Shown piece by piece: positions 62,923 to 64,000 of a DNA stretch of 64,000 nt. The stretch is taken from contig CAYPFR010000001.1 in NCBI GenBank assembly GCA_964410285.1, positions 124,001-188,000 on the forward strand, given 5' to 3'. Position 1 is the stretch's first letter. Each line of letters begins with the position of its first letter. The notes beneath the pieces are model-generated. The model made no database searches. It was not told the DNA's origin and saw only the letters and a list, made by a program, of their open reading frames with translations. The translations under genes were made by a program, and so were the position numbers. This stretch comes from Fretibacter sp964410285. GTDB lineage: Bacteria > Pseudomonadota > Alphaproteobacteria > Caulobacterales > Maricaulaceae.

Positions 62923-64000
62923 ATGAGCGCGGCGCCCGCGCCAAAGTTAGCCGCCGCGCCCCCCGAATTGACGCGGCACGCTGTCTTTGCACAAAGCTGG
63001 CCAATCATGCTGGCCAATGCGCTCGCGCCGGTGGTTGGCTTGGTGGATACATTTGTCATTGGGCGCTTTGTTGGCACGGCCGCCCTTGCAGGCATTGGTC
63101 TGGGCGCTGTGATATACGGCATAGCCTATTGGGGCTTTGGATTTTTGCGCATGAGCACAGCCGGCCTTGCCGCGCAAAGCGACGGGGCCGGGGATCAGGG
63201 CGAGGTGCAGGCGCATTTGGCCCGCGCCGTACCGCTGGGGATGGTGATCGGGCTGGCGGTCTTTGCCCTGCAAACCATGCTGCTCGCGCTCGCCTTCCAA
63301 GTGTTTACCGCGAATGCGGCCATTGAAGACTCCGCACGCCTTTATATAACCGCGCGGCTTTGGGGTCTGCCCGCAACTCTGGCGTCAATTGCGCTCATGG
63401 GCTGGTTTGTCGGTATCTCGCGTGCGGGGCGGGCGCTCTCGATGCAGATCGTACTCAATATCGTGAATATTGCGCTCTCGCCCCTATTTGTGGTTGTCTT
63501 TGGCTGGGGCCTTTATGGGGTCGGGATCGCCAGCGCTATTGCAGAATGGTTTGGCCTTGGGGCAGGGCTCTGGCTTGCGCGGGCTGAAATTCAGGCGCGC
63601 GGCGGGCTGCGCCGTGATTATATGACCAAAGCCAAATTGCTGGATGCGGCCGCGCTATCAAAGCTTGGTATTTCCAATACCAATATTTTTATCCGCACGA
63701 TGACGCTCACGATTGGGTTTAGCTTTTTCGGGAATGCCGCCGCGGCTCAGGGCGTTATCTTTCTCGCAGGTTATCATATTCTGATGCAGATTATAACCAT
63801 GGTGGCTCTTGTTCTGGATGCCTTTGCACATACGGCAGAGGCCGTAACCGGCGCAGCATTTGGGGCAAAGGATAAAAAGCGCTTTGACCGCGCTGTGCGC
63901 CTGACCAGTGAATTTTCCTCAGGCTTTGCCATATTAATTAGCGGGGTGATTTTCGTCATGGGACCCATGTTTATTAGCCTTTTGACCAAAGACCCCCAAG
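62923..64000 (+). CDS. MATE-family efflux protein, partial (runs off right edge)
   Basis: A frame opens at ATG 62923 and leaves the window without a stop. WPIMLANALAPVVGLVDTFV, GLGAVIYGIAYWGFGFLRMS and LPATLASIALMGWFVGISRA are typical of the DinF-like branch of MATE proteins, which export drugs or metabolites using a Na+ or H+ gradient. About 359 residues are visible. The C-terminus is missing. Confidence 0.9.
   Translation, partial: MSAAPAPKLAAAPPELTRHAVFAQSWPIMLANALAPVVGLVDTFVIGRFVGTAALAGIGLGAVIYGIAYWGFGFLRMSTAGLAAQSDGAGDQGEVQAHLARAVPLGMVIGLAVFALQTMLLALAFQVFTANAAIEDSARLYITARLWGLPATLASIALMGWFVGISRAGRALSMQIVLNIVNIALSPLFVVVFGWGLYGVGIASAIAEWFGLGAGLWLARAEIQARGGLRRDYMTKAKLLDAAALSKLGISNTNIFIRTMTLTIGFSFFGNAAAAQGVIFLAGYHILMQIITMVALVLDAFAHTAEAVTGAAFGAKDKKRFDRAVRLTSEFSSGFAILISGVIFVMGPMFISLLTKDPQ

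Overview
The window is chromosomal DNA of an alphaproteobacterium, probably a Caulobacterales/Hyphomonadaceae-like marine or aquatic relative. The grounds are the mnmE-mnmG-rsmG-parA-parB cluster with perfect parS sites, a PodJ-like polarity protein next to an FzlA-like GST, a prmC-DUF4167 pair, and the leuS-lptE-holA block. This placement is by inference; the species cannot be named from sequence alone. Genes are densely packed on both strands with base composition a little above 50% GC. No rRNA, tRNA, CRISPR array or insertion sequence was recognised.

Layout. 1-3.8 kb: two divergent cell-surface glycan genes, a WbsX-type glycosyltransferase cut by the left edge and a sulfotransferase with a repetitive coiled coil; both carry an S-T-S-W-K-M motif. 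3.8-9.9 kb: parB, parA, rsmG, mnmG, mnmE on the minus strand with two perfect parS sites. 10-13.8 kb: a GDPD lipoprotein, then a periplasmic redoxin and a DsbD/ScsB-like electron transporter. 13.9-19.4 kb: an accessory island with a TIR-TM-TPR protein, an unrecognised 222-residue protein, a trypsin-like serine protease, and a TRAFs-binding/SLOG-like/degenerate-cyclase protein, resembling nucleotide-centred conflict or stress-signalling modules. 19.5-21.5 kb: Crp/Fnr regulator, small membrane protein, glyoxalase I, DUF6481-like protein.

21.7-27.1 kb: the most interesting segment. A hybrid histidine kinase with a predicted periplasmic helical-repeat sensor lies next to a 34-residue double-glycine peptide gene, a peptidase-C39 ABC exporter, and a 72-residue HlyD-like N-terminal stub. 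Rho-independent terminators bound the peptide/exporter cassette on both sides. The mature peptide would be 19 residues built from two copies of DPVIIDF, and the two DNA copies differ only at synonymous positions.

27.2-35.4 kb: housekeeping genes (DUF4167, prmC, an ABHD10-like hydrolase, a zinc-ribbon membrane protein, a GT4 glycosyltransferase, infC starting at ATC, a cyclopropane-fatty-acid-synthase-like methyltransferase, rplT-rpmI, an FzlA-like GST). 35.5-40.7 kb: a PodJ-like protein and a large secreted protein of unknown function. 40.8-51.2 kb: a MerR regulator and a complete beta-oxidation set (two acyl-CoA dehydrogenases, thiolase, a FadJ-type bifunctional enzyme, a crotonase) followed by an SDR and a Baeyer-Villiger-type flavoprotein. 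51.3-64 kb: leuS-lptE-holA and small membrane proteins, an M1 aminopeptidase lipoprotein with a DUF3137 protein, a CDF zinc exporter, a GNAT, two coupled PaaI-type thioesterases and a MATE exporter cut by the right edge.

The best candidate for an undescribed system is the peptide-exporter-stub-kinase segment. The idea that the secreted repeat peptide signals through the adjacent kinase is inference from adjacency.
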